DNA from: Stappia sp. 28M-7
GTDB lineage: Bacteria; Pseudomonadota; Alphaproteobacteria; Rhizobiales; Stappiaceae
Length of the DNA stretch: 64,000 bases
NCBI RefSeq assembly: GCF_014252955.1
Contig: NZ_JACMIA010000001.1
Span: 1,798,001 to 1,862,000, forward strand
Reading direction: 5' to 3'
Of this stretch, positions 16,584 to 25,085 are shown in pieces. Each line of letters starts with the position of its first letter. Position 1 is the stretch's first letter. The notes beneath the pieces are model-generated. The model was not told the DNA's origin, searched no databases, and saw nothing but the letters and a program-made list of their open reading frames with translations. Made by a program: the position numbers and the translations under genes.

Positions 16584-16877
16584 CTACGGAAGGCCGTGAA
16601 AGAGGTCGCGCCAGTCGGGGTTATGTTCTTCGATGAGCCTGATCTTCCAGGCTCGTTTCCAGCGCTTGATCTGCTTTTCGCGCCGAATGGCGGCTTCGAC
16701 ATCGGTGTGATGTTCGAAATAGACAAGGTGGGTGACGTCGTGGCGGGAGGTGAAGGAGCGCGCGATCTTGTCGCGATGCTCCGAAACCCGGCGTGCAACG
16801 TCGTTGGTAACCCCCGTGTAGAGGGTTCCGCCGACGCCGCTGGCCAGGATGTAGACATAGTAGTTGTGATCGCGCAT
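16584..16877 (-). CDS. Small GIY-YIG nuclease-family protein
   Basis: 97 residues from the ATG at 16877; a GTG at 16886 would add three. The domain fills the protein: YYVYILAS with TLYTGVTND is the GIY-YIG pair, R in VARRVSEHR is the catalytic-type arginine, and E in IRREKQIKRWKRAWKIRLI precedes the usual NPDWRDL end. Free-standing proteins of this subfamily (YhbQ/UPF0213-like) have poorly known roles. The adjacent structured repeat on its 3' side suggests a possible DNA-structure substrate. Confidence 0.85.
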   Translation of the reverse strand: MRDHNYYVYILASGVGGTLYTGVTNDVARRVSEHRDKIARSFTSRHDVTHLVYFEHHTDVEAAIRREKQIKRWKRAWKIRLIEEHNPDWRDLFHGLP

Positions 16878-16935
16878 TCGCCCCACCCCGTTGGCGTTGC
16901 CCGATCACCCCTCGGCCGCCTCGCCAGGGCGACGG

Positions 16936-18606
16936 CTAGAACAGGCCCTCGATCTGGCCGTCCGCATCCAGGCGGATGTGGTTGGCGGAGGGCACCTTCG
17001 GCAGGCCGGGCATGGTCATGATCTCGCCGCAGATCGCCACGACGAAGCCGGCACCAGCCGAAAGGCGTACCTCGCGCACCGGCACGATGTGGCCGGTCGG
17101 CGCACCGCGCAAGGTCGGGTCGGCGGAGAAGGAATACTGCGTCTTGGCCATGCAGACCGGCAGATGGCCGAAGCCGTCCGCCTCCCAGCGCTCCAGCTGG
17201 TCGATGACCGACTTGTCGGCGGCAACGCCGTCGGCGCGGTAGATCTTGCGGGCGATGGTCTCGATCTTCGCCAGGAGCGGCATGTCATCGGGATAGATCG
17301 GCGCGAAGTTGGACGACCCGCCCTCGACCATCTCGACCACCTTGCGGGCGAGCGCCTCGGTTCCCTTGGAACCGTCCGCCCAGTGGCGGCACAGCACCGC
17401 CTCGACGCCCTGCTCGGCGGCATAGGCCTGGAGCGCGGCAACCTCCGCATCCGTGTCGCTGACGAAGTGGTTGATGGCGACGACCACCGGCAGGCCGAAG
17501 CTCTTCACGTTCTCGATGTGGCGGCCGAGATTGACGCAGCCGCGCACAAGCGCCTCGACATTCTCCTCACCCAGCGCCTCGCGGCCGACGCCGCCGTTCA
17601 TCTTCAGCGCCCGGACGGTCGCGACGATGACCGCCGCGTCGGGCTTGAGGCCCGCCTTGCGGCACTTGATGTCGAAGAACTTTTCCGCGCCGAGATCGGC
17701 GCCGAAGCCGGCCTCGGTGACCACGTAGTCGGCGAGTTTCAGCGCGGTTCTGGTAGCAATCACCGAGTTGCAGCCATGGGCGATGTTGGCGAAGGGGCCG
17801 CCATGCACGAAGGCCGGATTGTTCTCCAGCGTCTGCACGAGGTTCGGCTGCATCGCCTCCTTGAGCAGGACGGTCATGGCGCCGTCCGCCTCCAGGTCGC
17901 GCGCGGTGACGGCGCTGCGGTCGCGGCGATAGCCGACGATGATGTCGCCGAGGCGCTTCTGCAGGTCGGCAAGGTCGCTGGCAAGGCAGAGGATCGCCAT
18001 GATCTCGGAGGCGACGGTGATGTCGAAGCCGGCCTCGCGCGGGAAGCCGTTGGCGACGCCGCCGAGCGAGGAGACGATCTGGCGCAGCGCCCGGTCGTTC
18101 ATGTCCATCACCCGCCGCCAGGTGACGCGCCGAGTGTCGATCTGCAGCGCGTTGCCCCAGTAGATGTGGTTGTCGATCAGCGCCGAGAGCAGGTTGTGGG
18201 CGGAGGTGATGGCGTGGAAGTCGCCGGTGAAATGGAGGTTGATGTCCTCCATCGGCACCACCTGGGCGTGGCCGCCGCCGGCAGCTCCCCCCTTCATGCC
18301 GAAGCAGGGGCCGAGCGAGGGTTCGCGCAGGCAGATCGCCGCGCGCTTGCCGATGCGGTTGAGTCCGTCGCCGAGGCCCACCGTGGTCGTGGTCTTGCCC
18401 TCGCCGGCAGGCGTCGGGTTGATGGCGGTGACCAGTACCAGCTTGCCGTCCGGCCGGCCGGATAGACCCTTGATGAAGTCGGAGCGGACCTTTGCCTTGG
18501 TCGATCCGTAGCTTTCCAGCGCTTCCGCCGGAATGTCGAGCCTGGCGCCGATCTCGGTGATCGGCTTCAGACTGGCTGCGCGGGCAATCTCGATGTCACT
18601 GGCCAT
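16936..18606 (-). CDS. fhs: Formate-tetrahydrofolate ligase
   Basis: 556 residues, the full family length. [18 protein letters not shown] is the P-loop, and [22 protein letters not shown] plus [18 protein letters not shown] are invariant family segments. The enzyme makes 10-formyl-tetrahydrofolate from formate, ATP and tetrahydrofolate in the cytosol. AGAGGA lies about nine bases before the ATG. It is separated by 154 bases from sseA and appears to be its own unit. Confidence 0.97.
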   Translation of the reverse strand: MASDIEIARAASLKPITEIGARLDIPAEALESYGSTKAKVRSDFIKGLSGRPDGKLVLVTAINPTPAGEGKTTTTVGLGDGLNRIGKRAAICLREPSLGPCFGMKGGAAGGGHAQVVPMEDINLHFTGDFHAITSAHNLLSALIDNHIYWGNALQIDTRRVTWRRVMDMNDRALRQIVSSLGGVANGFPREAGFDITVASEIMAILCLASDLADLQKRLGDIIVGYRRDRSAVTARDLEADGAMTVLLKEAMQPNLVQTLENNPAFVHGGPFANIAHGCNSVIATRTALKLADYVVTEAGFGADLGAEKFFDIKCRKAGLKPDAAVIVATVRALKMNGGVGREALGEENVEALVRGCVNLGRHIENVKSFGLPVVVAINHFVSDTDAEVAALQAYAAEQGVEAVLCRHWADGSKGTEALARKVVEMVEGGSSNFAPIYPDDMPLLAKIETIARKIYRADGVAADKSVIDQLERWEADGFGHLPVCMAKTQYSFSADPTLRGAPTGHIVPVREVRLSAGAGFVVAICGEIMTMPGLPKVPSANHIRLDADGQIEGLF

Positions 18607-18760
18607 GGCAAACTGTCCTCTCCCCGGGCGGTCGTTTCATCTGCCGCCGTCTATCGTTCGATTTGGAAAGCCAATCCTAAAGGCTGAGGGCAGGGCCGAC
18701 TGTTTGCGAACCGACATGGCGGCATCGCGCAATCGTCGTCCTGCGGGTGAAAAGCTGCGA

Positions 18761-19603
18761 TCAGTCGTCGCCGGTGGCGAGCGGCATGTCCTCGCGTCCG
18801 CCCCATTCCGTCCAGGATCCGTCATAGACGGCGGAGCGGTCGTGGCCGGTGATGGCGAGCGCCAGCGACAGGATCGCGGCGGTGACGCCGGAGCCGCAGC
18901 TGGTGATGACGGGGCGCGAGCGGTCGATGCCGGCCGCGTCGAAGGCGGCGGCAAGATCCTCGGCCGGCTTCAGGCGGCCGTCTTCCATCAACTCGGTGAA
19001 GGGCAGGTTCAGCGCGCCGGGCATGTGGCCGCTGCGAAGCCCTGCGCGCGGCTCCGGATCGCGGCCGGCGAAACGGCCGCGCGAGCGCGCGTCGAGGACC
19101 TGCTGGCCGCCCTGCAGCGCCTTGGCCACCTTGTCGAGATCGGCGACGAGACCGTTGTTGAGCCGGGCGGTGAAGTGGCGCTCGCCGCGCGGGGCGGGCG
19201 CGCCATCCTCGATCGGGCGGCCTTCCGCCTTCCACTTGGGCAGGCCGCCGTCGAGCACGAAGACCTGGCTGACGCCCATGGCGCGGAACATCCACCATAC
19301 GCGGGCGGCCGAATAGAGCCCGATGCCGTCATAGACGACGATGGTCTGGCCGTCGCCGATGCCCATTTGCCGCATCATCGAGGAGAAGACATGCGCAGGC
19401 GGCAGCATGTGCGGCAGGTCGCTGGTCTTGTCGGCGACCGCGTTGACGTCGAAGAACACCGCGCCGGGAATATGGCCTTGCGGATATTCCGGCGGCACGT
19501 CCGGCTGGCCCACCGGCGGTAGCCAGGCATTGACGACGACGACATCCGGCGAGGCCATCTTGTCGGCCAGCCACTGGGTCGAGACGAGCGGGGAAAGCGC
19601 CAT
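18761..19603 (-). CDS. sseA: 3-mercaptopyruvate/thiosulfate sulfurtransferase
   Basis: 280 residues with two rhodanese domains. The active-site loop C236-GSGVTA is the form found in 3-mercaptopyruvate sulfurtransferases, whereas thiosulfate enzymes normally have CRKG-type loops. It transfers sulfur from mercaptopyruvate, a cysteine catabolite. It follows alaX by 38 bases in a minus-strand run cysK-cls-alaX-sseA, suggesting cysteine and sulfur handling. Confidence 0.92.
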   Translation of the reverse strand: MALSPLVSTQWLADKMASPDVVVVNAWLPPVGQPDVPPEYPQGHIPGAVFFDVNAVADKTSDLPHMLPPAHVFSSMMRQMGIGDGQTIVVYDGIGLYSAARVWWMFRAMGVSQVFVLDGGLPKWKAEGRPIEDGAPAPRGERHFTARLNNGLVADLDKVAKALQGGQQVLDARSRGRFAGRDPEPRAGLRSGHMPGALNLPFTELMEDGRLKPAEDLAAAFDAAGIDRSRPVITSCGSGVTAAILSLALAITGHDRSAVYDGSWTEWGGREDMPLATGDD

Positions 19604-19641
19604 TCTTGAAAGCCTCGCTTGAGCGATGGAACGGGAGAGCG

Positions 19642-20355
19642 TCAGTCGACGAGCTGGATGCGCACGCGCCGGTTCTGACGGCCCTTCTTCTCGATCTTGG
19701 TGACGGCGAGCGGGCCGATCTCCGAGGTACGGCTGACATGGGTGCCGCCGCAGGGCTGCAGGTCGACATCGCCGATGCGGACCAGCCGCACGCGCCCGCT
19801 GCCCATCGGCGGCTTGACGCTCATGGTCTTGACCATCTCGGGCTTGGCCAGCAGCTCCTCGTCGGTGATCCAGTCGGTGGTGACCGCATGGTCGGCGGCG
19901 GCGATCTCGTTGACCTTCGCCGCGACCTCGTCCTTGTCCGGGCTGCCCTCGGGCAGGTCGAAGTCGAGACGGCCTTCGCCCTCGCCGATCTGGCCGCCGG
20001 TGACAGGAAAGGGCAGGACGACGGAGAGCAGGTGCAGCGCGGTGTGCACGCGCATCAGGCGGTAGCGGCGGTCCCAGTCGAGATGCAGCACGATCTCGTC
20101 GCCGACGGCAGGGAGCGTCTCGCCCTCGGCCGGAACATGGACGATCTGGCTGCGGTCCTCGCCATAGACGGTGGTGGCAATGGCGATCTGGCGGCCGTCG
20201 GCCAGCTCGATGCGGCCGCTGTCACCGGGCTGCCCGCCGCCGGTCGCATAGAAGACGGTCCGGTCGAGTACGATGCCGCCGCGATCGGTGATGGCGGTTA
20301 CCCGCGCATCGCAGCTGCGCAGATAGGCATCGTCTCGAAAAAGCAGTTCCGTCAT
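19642..20355 (-). CDS. AlaX-type alanyl-tRNA editing protein
   Basis: 237 residues from the ATG at 20355, which has GGGGA seven bases upstream. The zinc-binding editing-domain ligands are all present: H104-xxx-H108 (RVHTALHLL) and C202-xxx-H206 (PCGGTHVSRT). AlaX proteins hydrolyse Ser- or Gly-tRNA(Ala) in trans, matching the AlaRS editing domain. There is no aminoacylation domain. Conserved placement next to sseA and cysK suggests coupling of amino-acid supply and tRNA quality control. Confidence 0.9.
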   Translation of the reverse strand: MTELLFRDDAYLRSCDARVTAITDRGGIVLDRTVFYATGGGQPGDSGRIELADGRQIAIATTVYGEDRSQIVHVPAEGETLPAVGDEIVLHLDWDRRYRLMRVHTALHLLSVVLPFPVTGGQIGEGEGRLDFDLPEGSPDKDEVAAKVNEIAAADHAVTTDWITDEELLAKPEMVKTMSVKPPMGSGRVRLVRIGDVDLQPCGGTHVSRTSEIGPLAVTKIEKKGRQNRRVRIQLVD

Positions 20356-20454
20356 GAGAAGTCCCCGGTCGGTCAGCCGTGATTCAGGCAGGAGCGCCAG
20401 CCTATCCGATCGGCACCGGCAATCAACCATCCGCGGCGGCAAGGCCCGGCGCGG

Positions 20455-21906
20455 TCAAAGGATCGGCGAGAACAGCCGCGCAGCCTGGGCAATGAGGCGA
20501 AAGGCGAAGGAGCGCACCTCCAGATCCTCCGGCGTCGTCGGGCGGGAATTGGCGAAATCGCGCTCCAGCATCCGCTCCACCTTGTTCACGGAACGCTCGT
20601 GGGTGAACCACAGCGTCACCTCGAAATTGATGTGGAAGGAGCGGGAATCGAAGTTCACCGTGCCGATGCCGGCGAGCGCGTCGTCGACCAGGATCACCTT
20701 CTGGTGCAGGAAGCCGGAGGAGTAGCGATAGACCTTGATGCCGTAGTCGACCATGTCGTCGGCATGGGCATAGCTCGCCAGCCAGACCAGCCGGTGGTCG
20801 GCCTTTTCCGGCAAGAGGATGCGCACGTCGACGCCGCGCATGGACGCGGCCATCAGTGCGGTCTGCATCGCCTCTTCCGGCACGAAATAGGGACTGACGA
20901 TCCACAGCCGCTCGCGCGCCCTGGCGATGGCCTCGGAAAAGGCGATGGCGCAGTCGTCGAAGCGGTCGGCAGGACCCGTCGGCATCACCAGAACCGGCTC
21001 GTCGCCCGGCTGGGGGATCGGCACCGGCAGATAGGGACGGATCGGCGTGCCGGTGGCCCAGTGCCAGTCTTCGCAGAAGGAGAGGGCACAGGCGATGGCT
21101 GCCGGGCCCACCACCTTCACATGTGTGTCGCGCCAGTGGCCGAATTCCCTCGATAGGCCGACATATTCATCGCCCACATTGTGCCCGCCGACCCAGGCGG
21201 CCTCGCCGTCGACCACGACGATCTTGCGGTGGTTGCGGTAGTTGAGCCGCATCGGCCCGGTGAAGCGCAGCCACTTGTGGCGCTGGTTGAAGCCGGCGAT
21301 CTGAACGCCGGCCTCGCGCAGCCGGCGGCGATAGCTGCGCGGCAGGCTCTTGGAGCCGACGTCGTCGTAAAGGACATGGACCCGCACGCCCGCCCTGGCA
21401 CGTTCGGTCAGCACCTCGGCAAGGCGCTGGCCGAGGCCGTCGTCGCGGATGATGAAGAACTGGACCAGCACCTCGTGGCGGGCCTTGGCAATGCCGGCGA
21501 AGATGGACTCGAAAGTGTCCGGCCCGTCGACCAGCAGCTCCACCGAGTTGCCGGCCAGGAACGGCACCTGGGCGATGCGGGTGAGCACCGGCCAGCTGGT
21601 GCTGGTGGTGGCATCGGCAAGGCGCAGCTCGCCGGCGCGCGCGGCGCGGGTGGTGCGGCCGGCATAGGTGCGGACCTCGCCGTAATCCTCGAAGCGCTTC
21701 CAGCCGAAGACGAGGTAGAGGAAGGCGGTGGGGAAGGGCAGGAACAGCAGCGACAGGAGCCAGGCGATCGAGCCCTGCGAGGTGCGCGAATGCAGCACCT
21801 CACGCACCGCGCACACGGCGGCAAGCGTGTAGAGCGCGAAGGTGAGCGCGGCGATGATCGGAAGGTTGGCGACGAGCGCCTCGGCGAGATCGAAGTCGCG
21901 GATCAT
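20455..21906 (-). CDS. cls: Cardiolipin synthase (phospholipase D family)
   Basis: 483 residues: two N-terminal membrane helices (about 15-70, with SQGSIAWLLSLLFLPFPTAFLYLVFGWKRF split across them) and two HKD phosphatidyltransferase motifs, the first in NYRNHRKIVVVDG and the second in FLHQKVILVDDALAG. It condenses two phosphatidylglycerols, or PG with PE, to cardiolipin at the inner membrane. It lies between cysK and alaX with gaps of about 100-140 bases, so it may have its own promoter. Confidence 0.93.
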   Translation of the reverse strand: MIRDFDLAEALVANLPIIAALTFALYTLAAVCAVREVLHSRTSQGSIAWLLSLLFLPFPTAFLYLVFGWKRFEDYGEVRTYAGRTTRAARAGELRLADATTSTSWPVLTRIAQVPFLAGNSVELLVDGPDTFESIFAGIAKARHEVLVQFFIIRDDGLGQRLAEVLTERARAGVRVHVLYDDVGSKSLPRSYRRRLREAGVQIAGFNQRHKWLRFTGPMRLNYRNHRKIVVVDGEAAWVGGHNVGDEYVGLSREFGHWRDTHVKVVGPAAIACALSFCEDWHWATGTPIRPYLPVPIPQPGDEPVLVMPTGPADRFDDCAIAFSEAIARARERLWIVSPYFVPEEAMQTALMAASMRGVDVRILLPEKADHRLVWLASYAHADDMVDYGIKVYRYSSGFLHQKVILVDDALAGIGTVNFDSRSFHINFEVTLWFTHERSVNKVERMLERDFANSRPTTPEDLEVRSFAFRLIAQAARLFSPIL

Positions 21907-22042
21907 CTCAACTCGGAGGTGAAAAGGGTCGGGGGAAGACGGTAGGCAGGAACCTGCCCGAATACAAGGCAGGCCTACCCCTTATGATCCGCTTCCCGCC
22001 CCCTTGCGCCGCCTTCCGCAGCGTCCCGCTCAGGTCACCTTC

Positions 22043-23083
22043 TCAGGCGACCTGCTCGAACGGGGCGGCGATGCTGCTCGGCTTTTCCAGCCAGCCCGGG
22101 ACCGGCAGGTCCTTGGAGCGCAGGAAGTCCGGGTTGAACAGCTTCGACTGGTAGCGGTTGCCGTAGTCGCACAGGATGGTGACGATGGTGTGCCCCGGGC
22201 CCATCTCGCGCGCCATGCGGATGGCGCCGGCGACATTGATGCCGGAAGAGCCGCCAAGGCACAGGCCCTCGTGCTCCAGCAGGTCGAAGACGACCTGCAC
22301 CGCCTCCGCATCCGGGATCTGGAACGGCATGTCGACCGGCGCATCCTCCAGATTGGCGGTGATGCGGCCCTGGCCGATGCCCTCGGTGATCGAGGAGCCT
22401 TCCGCCTTCAGCTCGCCATGGGCGTAGTAGTTGTAGAGCGCCGCGCCCATCGGATCGGCAAGGCCGATGCGGATCTTCGGATTGAACTGCTTCAGCGCCA
22501 TGCCGACGCCGGCCAGCGTGCCGCCCGAGCCGACGGCGCAGACGAAGCCGTCGACCTTGCCGTCCGTCTGGCGCCAGATCTCCGGCCCGGTCGTCTCGAT
22601 ATGGGCCTGCCGGTTGGCGACATTGTCGAACTGGTTGGCCCAGATCGCGCCGCTGGCTTCCGTCTTGGCCAGCTGCTCGGCAAGGCGACCGGACAGCTTC
22701 ACGTAGTTGTTCGGATTGCGGTAGGGCACCGCCGGCACCTCGACCAGCTCCGCACCGGCGAGCCGCAGCATGTCCTTCTTTTCCTGGCTCTGGGTCTCGG
22801 GGATGACGATCACCGAGCGGTAGCCGAGCGCATTGCCGACCAGCGCCAGGCCGATGCCGGTGTTGCCGGCCGTGCCCTCGACGATGACGCCGCCGGGCCG
22901 CAGGGCGCCGCGCGCCTCCGCATCTCGGACGATATAGAGGGCGGCACGGTCCTTGACCGACTGGCCGGGATTCATGAACTCGGCCTTGCCGTAGATCTCG
23001 CAGCCGGTCAGCTCGGAAGCCCGGTTCAGGCGGATCAGCGGCGTGTTGCCGATTGCGTCGATCACGGAGGTCTTGATGTCCAT
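22043..23083 (-). CDS. cysK: Cysteine synthase A
   Basis: 346 residues, a beta-family PLP enzyme. The PLP lysine is in NPGQSVKDRAALYI, the substrate loop is EGTAGNTGIGLALV, and the PLP-phosphate loop is VGSGGTLAGVG. It makes cysteine from O-acetylserine and sulfide in the cytosol. The length is slightly above the usual 310-325, with a C-terminal tail. It heads the minus-strand series cysK-cls-alaX-sseA. Confidence 0.92.
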   Translation of the reverse strand: MDIKTSVIDAIGNTPLIRLNRASELTGCEIYGKAEFMNPGQSVKDRAALYIVRDAEARGALRPGGVIVEGTAGNTGIGLALVGNALGYRSVIVIPETQSQEKKDMLRLAGAELVEVPAVPYRNPNNYVKLSGRLAEQLAKTEASGAIWANQFDNVANRQAHIETTGPEIWRQTDGKVDGFVCAVGSGGTLAGVGMALKQFNPKIRIGLADPMGAALYNYYAHGELKAEGSSITEGIGQGRITANLEDAPVDMPFQIPDAEAVQVVFDLLEHEGLCLGGSSGINVAGAIRMAREMGPGHTIVTILCDYGNRYQSKLFNPDFLRSKDLPVPGWLEKPSSIAAPFEQVA

Positions 23084-23296
23084 CGCTCGTTCCGTCCGTT
23101 CCAGGTGGCGGCACTCCCTGCAGAAGGAGCGGGCCGCGTATCAAGTGGGCCGGCAGGGTAGGCCGGAGGGGGCCGGGCCTTCAAGCGAACCCGTGCCATT
23201 TGTCTGGCCTTCGTTGATAATCCTTTCGGCCCTGTTCTACAAAGTTGGTCGATAAATCATCACAGTCCACGTAAGCTTGGAATCGTATGCTTGCGA

Positions 23297-23324
23297 TGAT
23301 CCGCTGCGGGACTGGCGTCGTATC
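23297..23324 (+). promoter_or_regulatory. RpoE/ChrR-type (ECF11-like) promoter for the chrR-like gene
   Basis: TGATCC (23297-23302), 16 bases, CGTATC (23319-23324). The same spacing and elements recur before the SDR gene (24181) and before phr (31386, minus strand). ECF11 sigma factors of alphaproteobacteria recognise TGATCC with a CGTA-containing -10 region. The rest of 23084-23446 carries no recognisable gene. Confidence 0.6.
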
Positions 23325-23446
23325 ACTGGCAAAGGATCTCCGGACACGACCGCACCGTCATTCGGGATGTATTGGCGCGGAGCCGTTCGTGGAGTATGAG
23401 CGATGAGACGCGGCCTTGGGGGTGCCGCGACAGGGATTGGATTGGA

Positions 23447-24091
23447 ATGGACGCATCACGCGAACAGTTCGACGCGCTGCTGGCCGGATATGTGGCCGGC
23501 ACGCTGGCCGAACCTGCAAGACTGCTTGTGCGGAGCCATCTCGACCTGTCGCCGGTCAATCGCGGTTTCGTCCGCGATCTTGAGGCTGCAGGCGGAGCGA
23601 TGCTGGAAGATATCGCGCCGGTAGGGATCGACAACCGCGACGCCATGCTGGCGGCGATTTTCGCATCCCCTGCCGAGGAGCCGATCTCGGTGCCGCAGAT
23701 GGTCACCAGAACGAGGCTGCCGCAGCCGCTCTTCGACTTCATCGGCAAGGATGTGGCGGAGATCCCCTGGAGGACCAAGATTCCGGGGCTGAAGGAGTAC
23801 AAGGTCGCGGAGATGGACGGCTGCAGCGCCAGCCTGCTGTGGATCCGCGCCGGCATGGCGATGCCCTCGCACACCCATCACGGCACCGAGCTTACCCTGG
23901 TGCTGGAAGGCGGGTTCTCCGATCTCCACGGACACTACATCCGCGGCGATGTCGCCTATGCGGACGATGATATCGATCACCGCCCGGTGGCCGACGACGA
24001 CGAGGACTGCATCTGCTTCGCCGTCACGGAAGGCAGCCTGCGCCTGACCGGCCCGATCGGCCGGCTGTTCGCACCGTTCATGCGCGGCTGA
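23447..24091 (+). CDS. ChrR-like cupin protein with a degenerate anti-sigma domain
   Basis: 214 residues from the ATG at 23447, where residue numbers line up with Rhodobacter ChrR; an ATG at 23396 is also open. The C-terminal cupin is complete, with H142, H144, E148 and H178 in SHTHHGTELTLVLEGG and DIDHRP. In the N-terminal zinc anti-sigma domain H31 is kept, but the ChrR cysteines 35 and 38 are S35 and N38, and the early histidine is missing. It may therefore no longer hold a sigma factor in the zinc-dependent way. No sigma gene is adjacent. ChrR proteins sense singlet oxygen and peroxides. Confidence 0.8.
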   Translation: MDASREQFDALLAGYVAGTLAEPARLLVRSHLDLSPVNRGFVRDLEAAGGAMLEDIAPVGIDNRDAMLAAIFASPAEEPISVPQMVTRTRLPQPLFDFIGKDVAEIPWRTKIPGLKEYKVAEMDGCSASLLWIRAGMAMPSHTHHGTELTLVLEGGFSDLHGHYIRGDVAYADDDIDHRPVADDDEDCICFAVTEGSLRLTGPIGRLFAPFMRG

Positions 24092-24180
24092 GCCGCCGCA
24101 AATCCGGGCGACCCCGTCCCGGCCGGACCCAGACAGGATCCGGCCGGAAAAATCTCCTTTGTCTTTCCGAACGTTCGAGG

Positions 24181-24208
24181 CGATCCGTCGGCGTCCGCCT
24201 GCCGTAAA
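24181..24208 (+). promoter_or_regulatory. RpoE/ChrR-type (ECF11-like) promoter for the SDR gene
   Basis: CGATCC (24181-24186), 16 bases, CGTAAA (24203-24208), 27 bases before the SDR ATG. It differs at only the first -35 base from the two other copies in the locus. Confidence 0.55.
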
Positions 24209-24235
24209 CCCTGAACAACAGGATGGAGGCAGACG

Positions 24236-25063
24236 ATGAGCGCGAGAGCGATCGGGGCCGTTGCTCCGCAGGACGGCGTGGCCTGGGTGACCGGCGCAAG
24301 CTCCGGCATCGGGGCGGAACTGGCACTCGAGCTGCAGCGGCACGGTTGGACCGTGGCGGTGACGGCGCGCTCGGCCGATGCGCTGCAGGACCTTGCCGCA
24401 CGCGCGCTGCCGGGTGCCATCCTGCCGATGCCGGGCGACGTGACGGATGCGGCCCGCATGGCCGAGATCGTTGCGGAGCTGGAAGAGCGCCATGGCGGCA
24501 TCGCGCTCGCGGTGCTGAACGCCGGTGTCTACCTGCCGGTCGACGGGACCGATCCGGACCTTTCCGCCTTCCACACCTCCTTCGACGTCAATCTCAAGGG
24601 CACGGCCAACGCCCTGGTGCCGCTGGTGAACGCGATGAAGCCGCGCCGACGCGGCCAGATCGCCATCGTCGCCTCGGTGGCGGGCTATAGCGGCCTGCCG
24701 ACCTCGGCGGCCTATGGGGCGACCAAGGCGGGCCTGATCAATCTGGCGGAGTCGATGAAGTTCGACCTCGACCGGCTCGGCATATGCCTGCAGGTGATCT
24801 CGCCGGGCTTTGTCGATACGCCGGCGACGAAGGACAATCCCTTTCCCATGCCGCACTTGATGAGCGTGGAGGCGGCCGTCGCCGAGTTGATCAAGGGGCT
24901 GGAGGACCCGGCCGACTTCGAGATCTCGTTCCCCAAGCGCTTTACCCGGCAGCTGAAGCTGCTGCGCATGCTGCCCTACCGGCTGTATTTCCCCCTGATC
25001 GCCCGAAGCACCGGCTGGTCGCGCAAGGGAGATCCGGCGGCAGAGCCGACAGACAAGGCGTAG
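24236..25063 (+). CDS. Short-chain dehydrogenase/reductase
   Basis: 275 residues with GGAGG upstream. Classical SDR features: TGASSGIG (19-26) for NAD(P) binding, NAG at 95-97, catalytic S147, Y160 and K164. The basic, amphipathic C-terminal tail (FPKRFTRQLKLLRMLPYRLYF) suggests membrane contact, fitting a lipid-linked substrate. It converges with the phr-cfa operon and shares its promoter type, so it probably belongs to the same stress response and may act on modified fatty acids or oxidised lipids. Confidence 0.88.
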   Translation: MSARAIGAVAPQDGVAWVTGASSGIGAELALELQRHGWTVAVTARSADALQDLAARALPGAILPMPGDVTDAARMAEIVAELEERHGGIALAVLNAGVYLPVDGTDPDLSAFHTSFDVNLKGTANALVPLVNAMKPRRRGQIAIVASVAGYSGLPTSAAYGATKAGLINLAESMKFDLDRLGICLQVISPGFVDTPATKDNPFPMPHLMSVEAAVAELIKGLEDPADFEISFPKRFTRQLKLLRMLPYRLYFPLIARSTGWSRKGDPAAEPTDKA

Positions 25064-25083
25064 GGCCGGCGGTCACGCCGGCC
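25064..25083. terminator. Hairpin between convergent SDR and MFS genes
   Basis: GGCCGGC-GGTCAC-GCCGGCC is a perfect 7-base GC stem filling the 22-base gap between the two convergent stops. No T tract follows on either side, so it is a candidate bidirectional terminator only by position and stem strength. Confidence 0.4.
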
Positions 25084-25085
25084 GG

